The position numbers and the translations under genes were made by a program. The notes beneath the pieces were generated by a model. The model was given only the letters and a program-made list of their open reading frames with translations. It was not told where the DNA came from and searched no databases. This document shows, in pieces, positions 17,857 through 27,148 of a DNA stretch of 64,000 nucleotides. Numbering within the stretch: the stretch's first letter is position 1; every line of letters starts with the position of its first letter. The stretch spans positions 62,001-126,000 of the forward strand of contig JANQJF010000001.1 in assembly GCA_028281765.1 (NCBI GenBank). Reading direction: 5' to 3'. This DNA is from Planctomycetota bacterium. GTDB taxonomy: Bacteria; Planctomycetota; UBA1135; UBA2386.

Positions 17857-18234
17857 ATGCCCACTGCGCAGCACGACCCGGCCCTCGTCGACGACGAACA
17901 GCGCACGTGGGCCTCGCTCTCCCACCTCACGGCCCTTCTGGGCTACCTCGTCGCGTTCGGGCAGTTCATCCCGCCGCTGATCCTCTACCTGACGAAGCGG
18001 AACAAGAATCCGTTCATCGCCGACCAGGCCCTAGAGTCGCTGAACTTCCAGATCAACGTCGTGCTGTGCCTGGTCGTGGGAACCATCCTCACGATGACGA
18101 TCGTGCTCGCCTGGATCGGCATCCCGATGCTGATCCTGACCACGCTGGGGAACGTGATCTTCGTCATCATCGCGACCGTGCGCGCACGCGAGGGTGAGCT
18201 CTACCGCTACCCGGTCAGCGTGCGCTGCTTCTGA
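17857..18234 (+). CDS. DUF4870 / Tic20-like small membrane protein
   Basis: 125 residues with three predicted membrane segments (about 25-45, 65-90 and 92-110). The order HLTALLGY, KRNKNPFIADQALESLNFQ, then two hydrophobic helices and a short tail GELYRYP is typical of DUF4870 proteins. The molecular role of that family is not established. It diverges from the glycosyltransferase and converges with the FG-GAP gene 10 bp downstream. Confidence 0.85.
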   Translation: MPTAQHDPALVDDEQRTWASLSHLTALLGYLVAFGQFIPPLILYLTKRNKNPFIADQALESLNFQINVVLCLVVGTILTMTIVLAWIGIPMLILTTLGNVIFVIIATVRAREGELYRYPVSVRCF

Positions 18235-18243
18235 GCCTCTCGC

Positions 18244-19320
18244 TCAGCGCTTGCCGACGAGCTTGCCTTTGCCGGCGCGTCGGTAGAGCCAGACCCAGCC
18301 GTGGCGCTCGCGCGACTTGCCGGAGCCCGTGGCCGAGTTGTCGCCGACGAGCAGGTCCATGTCCCCATCGCCGTCGTAGTCGAACACGAACACCTGTGCC
18401 CGTGCGCCCTGCTTCACGCTCGCGACTTGGCCCTTCTTCTTCGAACGCTTCGACTTCTTGGTCTTCGTCTTGCCGGGTTCGACGAGCGGCGCCGCCTTGC
18501 GGAGCTTGAGCTTCTTCTTGCTCTTGCCGCGGAACCAGTAGATCGCGCCGTTCTGGCTGCCGGAGATCAGGTCGGTCTTGCCGTCGCCGTCCCAGTCGGC
18601 AGCCACTGGCATCGCGTATCCGCCGGGCACCTTGAGGTCGAGGTCGACGAGCTTCTCGGAGAACGACAGCTGCGTCGCGCTGCCCTTGTTCTCCCGCACG
18701 TAGAGACCGCCGGAGTTCGTGCCGATGATCAGGTCCAAATCGCCGTCGCCGTCATAGTCGTACGGCAGCGCCGAGTAGGCCCGCTCCCCCGGGCCATCGC
18801 CGGAAGTGTGCTCGCGCGTGTCCGCGTCCCAATACCGCCCGGTGTGCATCTTGCCGCCGCGACGATCCTTGAGCATGACCGGCTTCGCCAAGCCGTCCGC
18901 ACTGCCGTAACACACGTAGGGCACTCCCTCGTAGCAGCCGGAGACGATGTCGGTGTGGCCGTCACCGTTCAGGTCCGCAAACTGCGGACTGATGCCGACG
19001 CATCACCAGTTGTGGATCCGAATCGGATCGCCACCCGCCTGCAGCGGCTTACCCTCCTGGAACTTCGGCTCTTGACGCGTGCCCACGTTCTTGAAGAACC
19101 GGATGTTGCCGCGGAACGAGCTGACGAGCAGATCCGGTAGCCCGTCGCCGTCGTGGTCGCGCATGATCGGACCGGCGTGTCCGATGTCCTTGCCGGTGTC
19201 GATCGGGGCGCCGTCCGCTTCGATGCGAACCGGAGCCTCGAGTTTGCCGCCTCGTTGGGCCGCGAGATCAGCGCCGGCGACCAGGCTGGCCGTCAGCGCG
19301 AGAATGGACGCTGCTCTCAT
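18244..19320 (-). CDS. Secreted FG-GAP/VCBS repeat protein with candidate selenocysteine 106
   Basis: Predicted 358-residue exported protein read through an in-frame TGA at 19005-19003. The ATG at 19320 has GGAGG 8 nt upstream and gives a signal peptide ending near GADLAAQ; an ATG 24 nt upstream is less likely. FG-GAP repeats occur before and after the TGA (MRDHDGDGLPDLLVS; ADLNGDGHTDIVSG; PYDYDGDGDLDLIIG; ADWDGDGKTDLISG; FDYDGDGDMDLLVGD). The TGA codes residue 106 in IHNW-U-C-VGISPQF, directly before a Cys. It falls between two repeats, in a region that is otherwise continuous, and is followed by a strong hairpin (separate entry). A Lys-rich linker (about residues 275-290) interrupts the last repeats. 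I infer Sec insertion; if TGA stops translation, the product would be a 105-residue fragment with a single repeat. The function is unknown; a U-C pair suggests selenenylsulfide redox chemistry or metal binding. Confidence 0.73.
18970..19005 (-). promoter_or_regulatory. In-frame TGA (Sec106) plus SECIS-like hairpin
   Basis: Reading the minus strand, TGA (19005-19003) is followed after 11 nt by a stem CAGTCCGCA paired with TGCGGAC-C-TG, with one bulged C and a GTT apical loop (five-base AGTTT if the last A-T opens). Nine base pairs form; the loop starts 20 nt after the TGA and begins with G. This fits the published bacterial SECIS constraints, although the loop is not GGUC. Confidence 0.6.
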
Positions 19321-19399
19321 CGTGTAGACCTCCGTCTCGGTCAACAGAACAACGCGATCATACCAGCCGCGAAGCGTGGAGACCGCAGAACCCGAGCGG

Positions 19400-22363
19400 C
19401 TACGGGACGCTTTCCCAAATATTCAGGATGCCGGCCTCGCCGACGGCGGCGAGGCGCGCGCCGTCCGGAGAGAAGCACGCGTCGTACATCCACTGACCAC
19501 TTCCGCGAAGCACGAGTAGGTCCCCTCCTGTGTCCGCATCCCAGACGCGGACGGAGCCGTCGTGCGACGCGGTCACCATCCTACGGCCGTCGGGCGAGAA
19601 GCGGATCGAATGCACCCACCCCTGATGAGCCGTGAGGCGACGCAGCACGTCCCCTGTGCGCGCATTCCGCTCGATGACGTCGTGTCCCTCACCGACGAAG
19701 ACGGAAGAGCGTGACGGGTGACTCGCGAGTGATCGAACCGGACCATTCGTCTCCAGCCGGAGAACCACGTCCCCATTCTCGAAGTCGCGGAGCTCGAGCG
19801 AGCCGTGCGACGAACCGATCCACAACAGAGGCTCCCCAACTCCGAACTCCAACGCAGAAACGCGCCCACGTTCGATCTCGAAGGCGTGTACGTGCGCGGT
19901 CGGTTCGACGTCCCAGACCTGCACGGTCGAACCACTGCCCGTCGCGATCCGCGCGCCATCCGCGCTGATCACCACGTCACCCGCGAGGTGCCGATACCCG
20001 GGCTGTGGGACCGCGACGCTCTTCGCATCGCCCTCGAGTCGCCAGACCCGTAGTCCGTGGGTCGGGTCCGACGCGACCGTCACGAGTCGTCGCCGGGCAA
20101 CGTCGAAGGTGGCATCGGAGACTCGAAGATCCGCTTCTTGCCGCCGCGACACCTGGTTCGTTCCGAAGTCGTATTCGAGGATCGTGCCGCGATCTCCGGT
20201 TGCGACCACGCGTTGCGGACCCATCCACGCCAGAGCGACGACCGGGCCCTCTTGCAGCGGCACGCGGGACGTGTGCGTCGACGCGCGCCAGTTCCAAATC
20301 CGCGTGTCGTGGTAGTCCGACACGGAGACGATGCTCGTGCCGTCGTCGCTCAGGTCCGCGTCCACGACCCGCGCGCGATGCCCCAGCAACGTCGTCACCA
20401 GCCGACCATCCGCGGCAGATCGCACTTCGATCGCCGAGTCCGTCCCAGCGGACACGACATGCTCTCCGTCGGCCGCGAAGCGAACGCTCGCTACTCGCCG
20501 CCCTCGATGCGACGCGACCGACCAGAGCCTCGCGCCGGTTCGCCAGTCGAAGCATTCGATGCGTCCGCCGCTCTCCGATCCGATCACGACCCTGCGCCCC
20601 TCCGCGTCGAAAGCGGCCCCGTCCGCGCAGTAGTCGAGTTCGATCAGGGCTCGCCCTCCCGCGTCGAAGCGATGCAGCTCCGTGCGCGCATCGTACGACG
20701 GCTGTCCCGGTCGCCAGAAGATGAAAGCGCCTCCTTCTCCGGGGTGATCCACCCCCAGGCATCGAGAGTTTTGCAGGCGAAACACCTCGCCCACACGTCG
20801 CCCGGAAGAGGCGTCGAATCGGACGCTGTCCCGATCTCCGGACGCAACCACCGTACGCCCGTCCCCGGAATAGTAGACCGACAGCCAGCCCGCGCGTTCG
20901 ACGGGATCGAACGTGAGCACCTCCATGCCGTCCCGCGCACGCACCGTGCGCAAGGCGTTGCCCTCGAGCGTCGTCAGCCGCGTTCGATCGGGGCTGATGC
21001 ACCACTCCGCGACGGCTTCCGTGCCCCAGAGTTCTCTCCCGTCGTCGGCGCGCACGACACGCAACCTTCGGTCGTACGCCGAGACCGCGAGCGCGTCGCT
21101 GCCCGCGATCCACGCGACTCGGTAGCCCGGCAGGGAGGGGAAATGCCGTACGCTCTGATCGCAGCGCCGCTGTAGGTGATGCCACTCGAACCCGCGGAGC
21201 TCGGCCGCGCACGCTTCGAGATGCTGTTGCGCAGCGAGGCTGTTCCGCGACGCCAGCGCGTATCCCGCCGCGACAACGTTCGCGGCGTAGCTCTGCCGGA
21301 CGGCTCGATCGCGCTCGCCGGCGATGCCGAGGTTGATCGCGATCGGGATGCCGACCGCGAGGAGCAACACGGCGATGATCGCGACCGCGGCCGCGGGCCG
21401 ACGCTGCGCAAACCGATACAGCCGCAGCGACGCGCCGGCGGGCCGCGCCTGGATCGGTCGGGTCTCCAACAGATTGCGAAGATCGCCGGCGAGCGCTTCC
21501 GCGCTCGGATACCGTCGCGAAGGCGTCGGGTCCATCGCGATCGAGCACACGGTTTCCGTGTCTCGATCCAGCGCCCGGTTCCGCGTGCGGAGCGGGATTG
21601 GGCGCGCGTCCAAGATCTTGCGCCGAAGCTCCTCACTCGTCGCGTGCCAGAACGGCAAGTTGAGCGCGAGCAACTCGTAGAGGGTGACTCCGAGTGCGTA
21701 GACGTCGGTGTGCGTGCCGGGAGTCTCCCCGCGGACCTGTTCCGGGGCCATGTAGGGCAGGGACCCCGGTTGCGCACCGCTGAGGGTGAGATCGTCCACG
21801 CCTTCCGCACGCGCCAACCCGAAGTCGAGCAGCATCACGCGACCGTCCGGCGCCAGCATGATGTTCGAAGGCTTCACGTCCCGATGCACGACGCCGCGCC
21901 GGTGCGCGTGGTCGAGGGCGATGGCGACTCGCTCGACGATCCGCAAACAGACGCGGTGCCAGGGACCGCTGCACAGGGTGCGGACGTCATCGCTGAGCGG
22001 TCCGCGGTCGGCAAGCACGTCGAGGAGGTGGGCGCCGCGGAGTCGCTCGGCCGGCGTCTGCGGGAGCTTGCGCAACGCCTCGGCGAGCGTGCACCCTTCG
22101 ACGTACTCCATCGCCAAGAACGGGATGTCCCGCTCTTCCCCGAACGCGTAGACCGGCACGATTCCGGGATGCTTGAGCCGCGCGATCATCGTCGCTTCGC
22201 GCTCGAACCGCTGGCGGCTGTCCCCGAACGGAAGCTGCTCCGGTCGCACGATCTTGAGGGCCACCTGACGCCCCATGCTCTGCTGCTCGGCGAGGAGCAC
22301 GATGCCCATGCCGCCGGAACTGAGCTTTCGGATCACTCGAAACTCACCGAGGCGACCCGGCAC
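19400..22363 (-). CDS. Membrane serine/threonine protein kinase with WD40 propeller
   Basis: 987 residues counted from the GTG at 22363. The kinase domain (about 7-280) has SSGGMGIVLLAE in the glycine loop, Lys37 in VALKIV, Glu56, HRDVKPSN with catalytic Asp162, DFG at 180-182 and YMAPEQV. One hydrophobic helix (about 330-350, AVAIIAVLLLAVGIPIAI) follows, then a long C-terminal sensor region with WD40-like repeats, the clearest being SIRFSPDGRRMVTASHDGSVRVWDADTG. The architecture is a cytoplasmic kinase joined by one TM to a propeller, common in planctomycetes. The frame stays open to 22582 and the extra 71 codons look like the usual N-terminal helical part of such kinases, yet hold no ATG, GTG or TTG; see the ATC note in the findings. 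An ECF sigma gene lies two genes away on the other side. Confidence 0.9.
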   Translation of the reverse strand: MPGRLGEFRVIRKLSSGGMGIVLLAEQQSMGRQVALKIVRPEQLPFGDSRQRFEREATMIARLKHPGIVPVYAFGEERDIPFLAMEYVEGCTLAEALRKLPQTPAERLRGAHLLDVLADRGPLSDDVRTLCSGPWHRVCLRIVERVAIALDHAHRRGVVHRDVKPSNIMLAPDGRVMLLDFGLARAEGVDDLTLSGAQPGSLPYMAPEQVRGETPGTHTDVYALGVTLYELLALNLPFWHATSEELRRKILDARPIPLRTRNRALDRDTETVCSIAMDPTPSRRYPSAEALAGDLRNLLETRPIQARPAGASLRLYRFAQRRPAAAVAIIAVLLLAVGIPIAINLGIAGERDRAVRQSYAANVVAAGYALASRNSLAAQQHLEACAAELRGFEWHHLQRRCDQSVRHFPSLPGYRVAWIAGSDALAVSAYDRRLRVVRADDGRELWGTEAVAEWCISPDRTRLTTLEGNALRTVRARDGMEVLTFDPVERAGWLSVYYSGDGRTVVASGDRDSVRFDASSGRRVGEVFRLQNSRCLGVDHPGEGGAFIFWRPGQPSYDARTELHRFDAGGRALIELDYCADGAAFDAEGRRVVIGSESGGRIECFDWRTGARLWSVASHRGRRVASVRFAADGEHVVSAGTDSAIEVRSAADGRLVTTLLGHRARVVDADLSDDGTSIVSVSDYHDTRIWNWRASTHTSRVPLQEGPVVALAWMGPQRVVATGDRGTILEYDFGTNQVSRRQEADLRVSDATFDVARRRLVTVASDPTHGLRVWRLEGDAKSVAVPQPGYRHLAGDVVISADGARIATGSGSTVQVWDVEPTAHVHAFEIERGRVSALEFGVGEPLLWIGSSHGSLELRDFENGDVVLRLETNGPVRSLASHPSRSSVFVGEGHDVIERNARTGDVLRRLTAHQGWVHSIRFSPDGRRMVTASHDGSVRVWDADTGGDLLVLRGSGQWMYDACFSPDGARLAAVGEAGILNIWESVP

Positions 22364-22581
22364 TCCGGACAGGGCTCCGCTGTCGTCCGGCTCGTCGAGT
22401 ACCCCGCTGGCTCGCAGCAGGTCGTAGCGGCGTCGCAGATCGTCCGCGAACTCCGGGCGTTCGCGGCAGACCGCCTCGACCGCGGCCGCACGCTCGGCGG
22501 GCGGCGCGACGAGGCACTCGGCCAGCAGTCGGTCGACGGGGTCGAGCGCGGGATCGGAACTCGTGGACTCGGCGATACCCG

Positions 22582-22587
22582 ATTATC
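22582..22587 (-). promoter_or_regulatory. -10-like GATAAT upstream of kinase gene
   Basis: GATAAT on the minus strand, 5 nt before an in-frame ATC (22576) that opens the extended kinase frame. It matches the -10/leaderless pattern of other genes here. Prediction only. Confidence 0.35.
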
Positions 22588-22724
22588 CGCTGCCAGCGTC
22601 CGGGATCACCACGGGCTCCGAGCGGAAAAATCCACGGTACACGCGCGCCGCCCGGTCACTCACCTCGGCGGTCGACGATCGATGTCGTCGATCGGAATCC
22701 ACTCTGTCTCCCCCCGAGGTTCTC

Positions 22725-24899
22725 ATGAGGCCCTGTCTGGCCGGTGCGATCGCGGCTTTCTCCGTTCTGTCTTCCGCGATCGGTGCGCAGGACTCCCCCA
22801 CGCCCGGCACCTCCCGTCTCGCCCTGCCGATCACTCTGGGCGCCGATGGTCCCCGAGACCTCCGCGGCTCCGGGCCCGATTACGAAGTCGTGTTCGAACC
22901 CGCGGCCATGGAGTTCCTGCCGGCGCTCGGTGTGACCCTCGACGCGCCGCACGGACTGCGCCTCGAATTCCTGTCCGCGCGGCGATCGGCCGTGGAGCAC
23001 CGCTTCGGAGCGGCCCCGGTACGGGTCACCGAGCCAGAACGCGTCCGCTATCGACGCGGGCCGTTCGACGAGATCTACGACCTTCGAGAAGACGGGATCG
23101 CGCAGAGCTTCGAGTTCCGTGCGCTGCCACCGGGCGGGGGCGATCTCGTCGTCCGATTCCGAGTCACGACTCCTCTGGTCGCGGCACGTGACGGCGATGG
23201 CCTGCTGTTCTCGACGCCCGAAGCCGGCGGCGTCCACGTCGGCGGCGTGACGGGAATCGACGCCCATGGGGTGCGTGTCGCAGGATCCATCGAGTACGCC
23301 AATGGACTACTCGCGCTCACCCTGCCCGGGGAATTCGTCGAAGACGCGGCGCTCCCGCTGATCCTGGACCCGCTGATCGGCAGCACGACCCAAGTCCCGA
23401 ATGGCCTGTTCGATCAGCAGGACACGGACATCACCTTCGACCGAACCAACGACATGTACCTCGTCGTGTTCACGCGGGAGGTCGCGGGCGTTCAGCAGAT
23501 CCGAGGGCAGCGAATCGACACGTCGGGAGCGATGATCGGCTCGACCCTCTTCATCGAGTCCACATCGACCGACAAGTACGAACCGCGCGCGGGTAACGTG
23601 CACCTTCGCGAGGGCTTCGTCGTCTGCTGGCAGGAGAACGGTGACATCCGCGCGCGCGGAGTGCTCGCGGACGGCACGATCGGCCCGAATTCGGTCGCGG
23701 TGACGTCAGGAGGCGATTTCGACTTCGCCCCGGACGTCGGCGGGGAAGGCGCGACGTCCAGCGACGACGCGATCGTCGTGTGGCAGAGTTCGACCCTCAC
23801 GACCGACGACGTGCACTCGGCTACTCTGGCGCTGACCGAGCTCGGCCAAGTGCTCGTCGGGATACCCCGCGATCTCTCCTTCGGATTCCAACGCAACCGA
23901 GCCCCGTCGATCTCACAAACCGGCGGAGCGTCGGGACGCTGGCTCGTGACGTGGCAGCGCGTTTTCCCCACCCACAGCGACATCGTCGCCGTGATCCTCG
24001 ACCGGAGCCTGAACATCCTCGATAACTTCGGGATCACGGGAGACCTCGTGACCGACGACAACCCGGCGTGCGACGGGGACGGCACGAACTGGGTCGTCGC
24101 GTGGCAGCAAGAAGAGCTCAGTCCGGGCAAGCACGACATCCTCTGCGTTCCGGTGCGATGGAACGGGGCGGTTGCGACTGTCGGCACACCGGAGCCCGTG
24201 GCGGACCTGATCTTCGAGGACGAACACGACCCGGTCGTGGGCTGGGCCGGCGATACCGCGGTCATCGGCTGGTTGGACCACGTCTTCCTCAGCAACAGGG
24301 ACAACGCCTACTACGCCACGGCGACCTTCGACGACTGCCTTGTCTGCGAGACCCAAGGGGAAGTCGATGTCACGCTTCGCAGCTCGGCGTACCTTGCGAT
24401 CGCGACCCAGCGACACGGCGCCCAGATCGGCAGCGACGACCACGCCATGTTCGTCTGGACCTCGCAAGACACGTCGACCTCGGACGGCGAAACCCTCGTG
24501 CAACGGGTCCGTGGACTCGATGGAGACGTCACCGACCTCGGTGGCGGCTGTGGCGCGGGCGGCACCGCATCCGGCGACTGCGCAATCATCGGCAACGCGA
24601 CTTTCGGACACCGACTGACGGGCGCCGCCACGACCGCGACCTGCGCCCTCCTCCTGAGTCTCGATCAACTCGAAGAGGCATGCGGCCCCTGCCAGCTGAT
24701 GGTGGATCCGTTCGTCGGCTGGACACTCCCATCCTTCACCGGTTCTACCGGCAACGCGATCGTCACGATGCCGATGCCGACCGACCCCGCCCTCGCGGGC
24801 TTCCGCTTCTACGACCAGTGGCTCGTCGCTTCACCAAGCCCGCAGTGCACGGCGATCGGCCTCGACTTCTCCAACGGCATCTCGGTACGCATCCAATGA
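22725..24899 (+). CDS. Large secreted protein of unknown function (paralog 1)
   Basis: 724 residues. The ATG at 22725 is preceded by CCGAGG and starts a signal peptide ending near IGAQD. The N-terminal third contains GGVHVGGVTGIDAHGVRVAG and ends with LPLILDPLIGS, shared almost word for word with the next gene and in part with the gene at 44567. The middle has repeated strands with Trp motifs (VVCWQENGDI, IVVWQSS, WLVTWQRV, WVVAWQQEE, VIGWLDH), suggesting a beta-propeller. The end has a Cys-containing C-terminal module (CALLLSLD...CGPC; PALAGFRFYDQWLV) resembling the ends of other secreted proteins in this window. It diverges from the kinase gene and its stop overlaps the start of paralog 2. 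Confidence 0.85.
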   Translation: MRPCLAGAIAAFSVLSSAIGAQDSPTPGTSRLALPITLGADGPRDLRGSGPDYEVVFEPAAMEFLPALGVTLDAPHGLRLEFLSARRSAVEHRFGAAPVRVTEPERVRYRRGPFDEIYDLREDGIAQSFEFRALPPGGGDLVVRFRVTTPLVAARDGDGLLFSTPEAGGVHVGGVTGIDAHGVRVAGSIEYANGLLALTLPGEFVEDAALPLILDPLIGSTTQVPNGLFDQQDTDITFDRTNDMYLVVFTREVAGVQQIRGQRIDTSGAMIGSTLFIESTSTDKYEPRAGNVHLREGFVVCWQENGDIRARGVLADGTIGPNSVAVTSGGDFDFAPDVGGEGATSSDDAIVVWQSSTLTTDDVHSATLALTELGQVLVGIPRDLSFGFQRNRAPSISQTGGASGRWLVTWQRVFPTHSDIVAVILDRSLNILDNFGITGDLVTDDNPACDGDGTNWVVAWQQEELSPGKHDILCVPVRWNGAVATVGTPEPVADLIFEDEHDPVVGWAGDTAVIGWLDHVFLSNRDNAYYATATFDDCLVCETQGEVDVTLRSSAYLAIATQRHGAQIGSDDHAMFVWTSQDTSTSDGETLVQRVRGLDGDVTDLGGGCGAGGTASGDCAIIGNATFGHRLTGAATTATCALLLSLDQLEEACGPCQLMVDPFVGWTLPSFTGSTGNAIVTMPMPTDPALAGFRFYDQWLVASPSPQCTAIGLDFSNGISVRIQ

Positions 24900-27106
24900 A
24901 CACGCGAAGCGTCATCCTCATTTTCGTCGCGATGGCCAGCCCGCTCGCGCTCAGCCCCCTCGCCAACTCCCAGCTCGACCCGCTGACCGTGGACCGCGGA
25001 TTCGGTGTTCGGCACGAGGGCGAAATCCCCCGCGCCATCGGACGCGACTTCAAGGCGACGTTTCGCGAGGGATCGTTCCGTTTTACGCCGGCGCTCGGCG
25101 TTCGAGCGCCGCGCAACTTCCCGGTCTCCCTTTCGCTCCGAGAGATTCGTCGCGGCAACGTCTCGGTCTCGAGCTTCACGCGAGATGTCCGACCCGTGAC
25201 GTCGGGCGAATTCGTAACCTTCCGTCGATCGGCATCGATCCTCGAGCGCTACCGCGTGGCAGGATCCGGAGTCGAGCTGAGCTTCGTGTTCGCCGAGCGG
25301 CCGGAAGGCCGCGGCGACCTCACCGTCCGGCTCGAACTGGACACCGAGCTCCCGATCCCTGCGGCCGGCTCCTACGACGAAGGCCTCGACCTCGTCCATC
25401 CGCGTTTCGGTGGCGTGCACATCGGGGGCGTCACCGGCATCGACGCGCGGGGCGTCACGCAACGCGGCAGGATGCGGCTGCGTGATGGAAGCCTGGAACT
25501 CTCGCTGCGGGCGTCGTTCGTGGACACAGCATCGTATCCCCTTGTGCTCGACCCGCTGATCGGATCGCAGTTCCCGGCGAGCCCGAGCGACCAGGACGAC
25601 GACCAACCGGACGTCGCCTATGAAGCGACATCGGACGAGTACCTGGTGGTCTGGTCCCGCTCCTTTTCCCAACTCGACGCCGAGATTTTCGCCCAGCGGA
25701 TCGACGGAGCGACCCACGACTTGATCGGCGCGCCGATTCCGATCGCGACCGGGGCCTTCGACCGCAACCCTGCGGTCGCGACCACCGTCGCGAACCGGGA
25801 GTTCGTCATCGCGTGGGAGACCCGCGACTCGTGGTTCGGCCCGGCCGACATCGGCGTTCGCGCGGTCCAGGCCGGCTCGGGAATCGTCTCGATGCCCGGC
25901 GTCGTCGGCGCGGCCGGCAACGACATCGACCCCGATGTCGGCGGCGATCGCACCCCCACGGCGCGCGCCGCCTTGGTATGGGACGACGAAGCCGCCGGTC
26001 TCCGGGGCGCGCGAATCTGGATCACGTCACCTTCCGGCCCGCCGGCAGTCCTCAGCTCCACTCTCATCGTCGCGGGAACCGACTCGACCGTCGGTCTCCC
26101 GAGCGTGTCCAAGTCCGGCGGAGACGTCGAGCGTTGGATGCTGGTCTTCGAAACCGACGCGGCGACGGACCAGGTCGGCGGCTTCGTGATCGATCAGAAC
26201 TTGGGACAACACGGCCCCTACTTCGGTCTCGCGGCGAGCGTGCTCCTGTCCGAAGGAGCGCCGGACTGCGACGGAGACGGCCACGACTTCTACATCGCCT
26301 GGCACGAGACCGAGAACGGACTCACCGGCAACCGCGACGTCTACTGCCGACGGATCACCGCCGACGCGACCACAGCGATGTTCGTCGGCTCGAAAGTCGC
26401 GGTTCGCACGACACCTGACGACGACCAACGGAACCCGACGGTCAGTTTCCTCGGACCGAAGGTCGTCGTCTCGTGGACCGATGTGAACCCTGGATTCCTC
26501 GACACGGGGATCCGGTTCCGCGCGCTCGATCCGACGACGTGCCTCGGCTGCAGTCCGATTCAGCCGCTGGGATCCAGCGGCCGTCGCCAAGAGAACTCGA
26601 AAGCGGCGTCGTCCTACTCGGGTGGCGGCTCGAGCGACGAGGCGATGTTCGTCACCGCCGCCTACCGGCTCGCGATCCCGTTCGACAGCCTGATCCAGGC
26701 CGTCGAGTTCGAGGCCGTCGGTGCGGGCGGCACGGTCACCTCGGTCGCGCCGGAGTGCGGCGGTGGCGGCACCTGCACGATCCAGGGCCCCTTCGCGTTC
26801 ACCGCCTCCCCGATCGTGGAGCTGCAGGGCGGTGACCCGTCCGCGTCCGTCGCCGTGCTCCACGTTGGCAACGTGTTCAGTCCGGTCGTGCCCTGCGGCG
26901 GTTGCTCGCTCTTCACGCCGTTCACCTCGACGCCCGTTCCGCTGATCGGTGGAAACGCGTCTCTGCAGTTGAACCTCGAGTGTTCGGTCGACCTCTTCAA
27001 TCAGCAGCTACGCTTCCAGTATCTGATCGCGAACACCTCGGCGACCCCGTGTCTGGGGCTCCCGGTGGGTGTATCCAACATCCTCGAAGCCGAGTTCGGG
27101 TTCTGA
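24896..27106 (+). CDS. Large secreted protein of unknown function (paralog 2)
   Basis: 736 residues, starting in an ATGA overlap with the previous stop. Signal peptide ends near LANSQ. It shares with paralog 1 the segments PALGV, GGVHIGGVTGIDARGV and YPLVLDPLIGSQ, followed by Trp-containing repeats (YLVVWSRS, FVIAWETRD, RAALVWDDE, FYIAWHETE, VVVSWTD) that probably form a propeller, and a C-terminal Cys-rich beta module (CGGGGTCTIQ; CGGCSLF; LRFQYLI). Tandem duplication with later divergence is the simplest history. Secreted or cell-surface function inferred; no enzyme motif seen. Confidence 0.85.
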   Translation: MNTRSVILIFVAMASPLALSPLANSQLDPLTVDRGFGVRHEGEIPRAIGRDFKATFREGSFRFTPALGVRAPRNFPVSLSLREIRRGNVSVSSFTRDVRPVTSGEFVTFRRSASILERYRVAGSGVELSFVFAERPEGRGDLTVRLELDTELPIPAAGSYDEGLDLVHPRFGGVHIGGVTGIDARGVTQRGRMRLRDGSLELSLRASFVDTASYPLVLDPLIGSQFPASPSDQDDDQPDVAYEATSDEYLVVWSRSFSQLDAEIFAQRIDGATHDLIGAPIPIATGAFDRNPAVATTVANREFVIAWETRDSWFGPADIGVRAVQAGSGIVSMPGVVGAAGNDIDPDVGGDRTPTARAALVWDDEAAGLRGARIWITSPSGPPAVLSSTLIVAGTDSTVGLPSVSKSGGDVERWMLVFETDAATDQVGGFVIDQNLGQHGPYFGLAASVLLSEGAPDCDGDGHDFYIAWHETENGLTGNRDVYCRRITADATTAMFVGSKVAVRTTPDDDQRNPTVSFLGPKVVVSWTDVNPGFLDTGIRFRALDPTTCLGCSPIQPLGSSGRRQENSKAASSYSGGGSSDEAMFVTAAYRLAIPFDSLIQAVEFEAVGAGGTVTSVAPECGGGGTCTIQGPFAFTASPIVELQGGDPSASVAVLHVGNVFSPVVPCGGCSLFTPFTSTPVPLIGGNASLQLNLECSVDLFNQQLRFQYLIANTSATPCLGLPVGVSNILEAEFGF

Positions 27107-27134
27107 TCCGTGACGGATTCGGGCTCCCCCTCGA

Positions 27135-27140
27135 TAGGAT
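27135..27140 (+). promoter_or_regulatory. -10-like TAGGAT, leaderless start
   Basis: TAGGAT ends 8 nt before the ATG at 27149. It supports 27149 rather than the GTG at 27110 as the translation start of the sigma factor gene. Confidence 0.4.
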
Positions 27141-27148
27141 GGCGGGCG

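Noticed and set aside
20057..23191. Two long plus-strand frames
   Set aside because: Antisense to the kinase gene; shadow composition.
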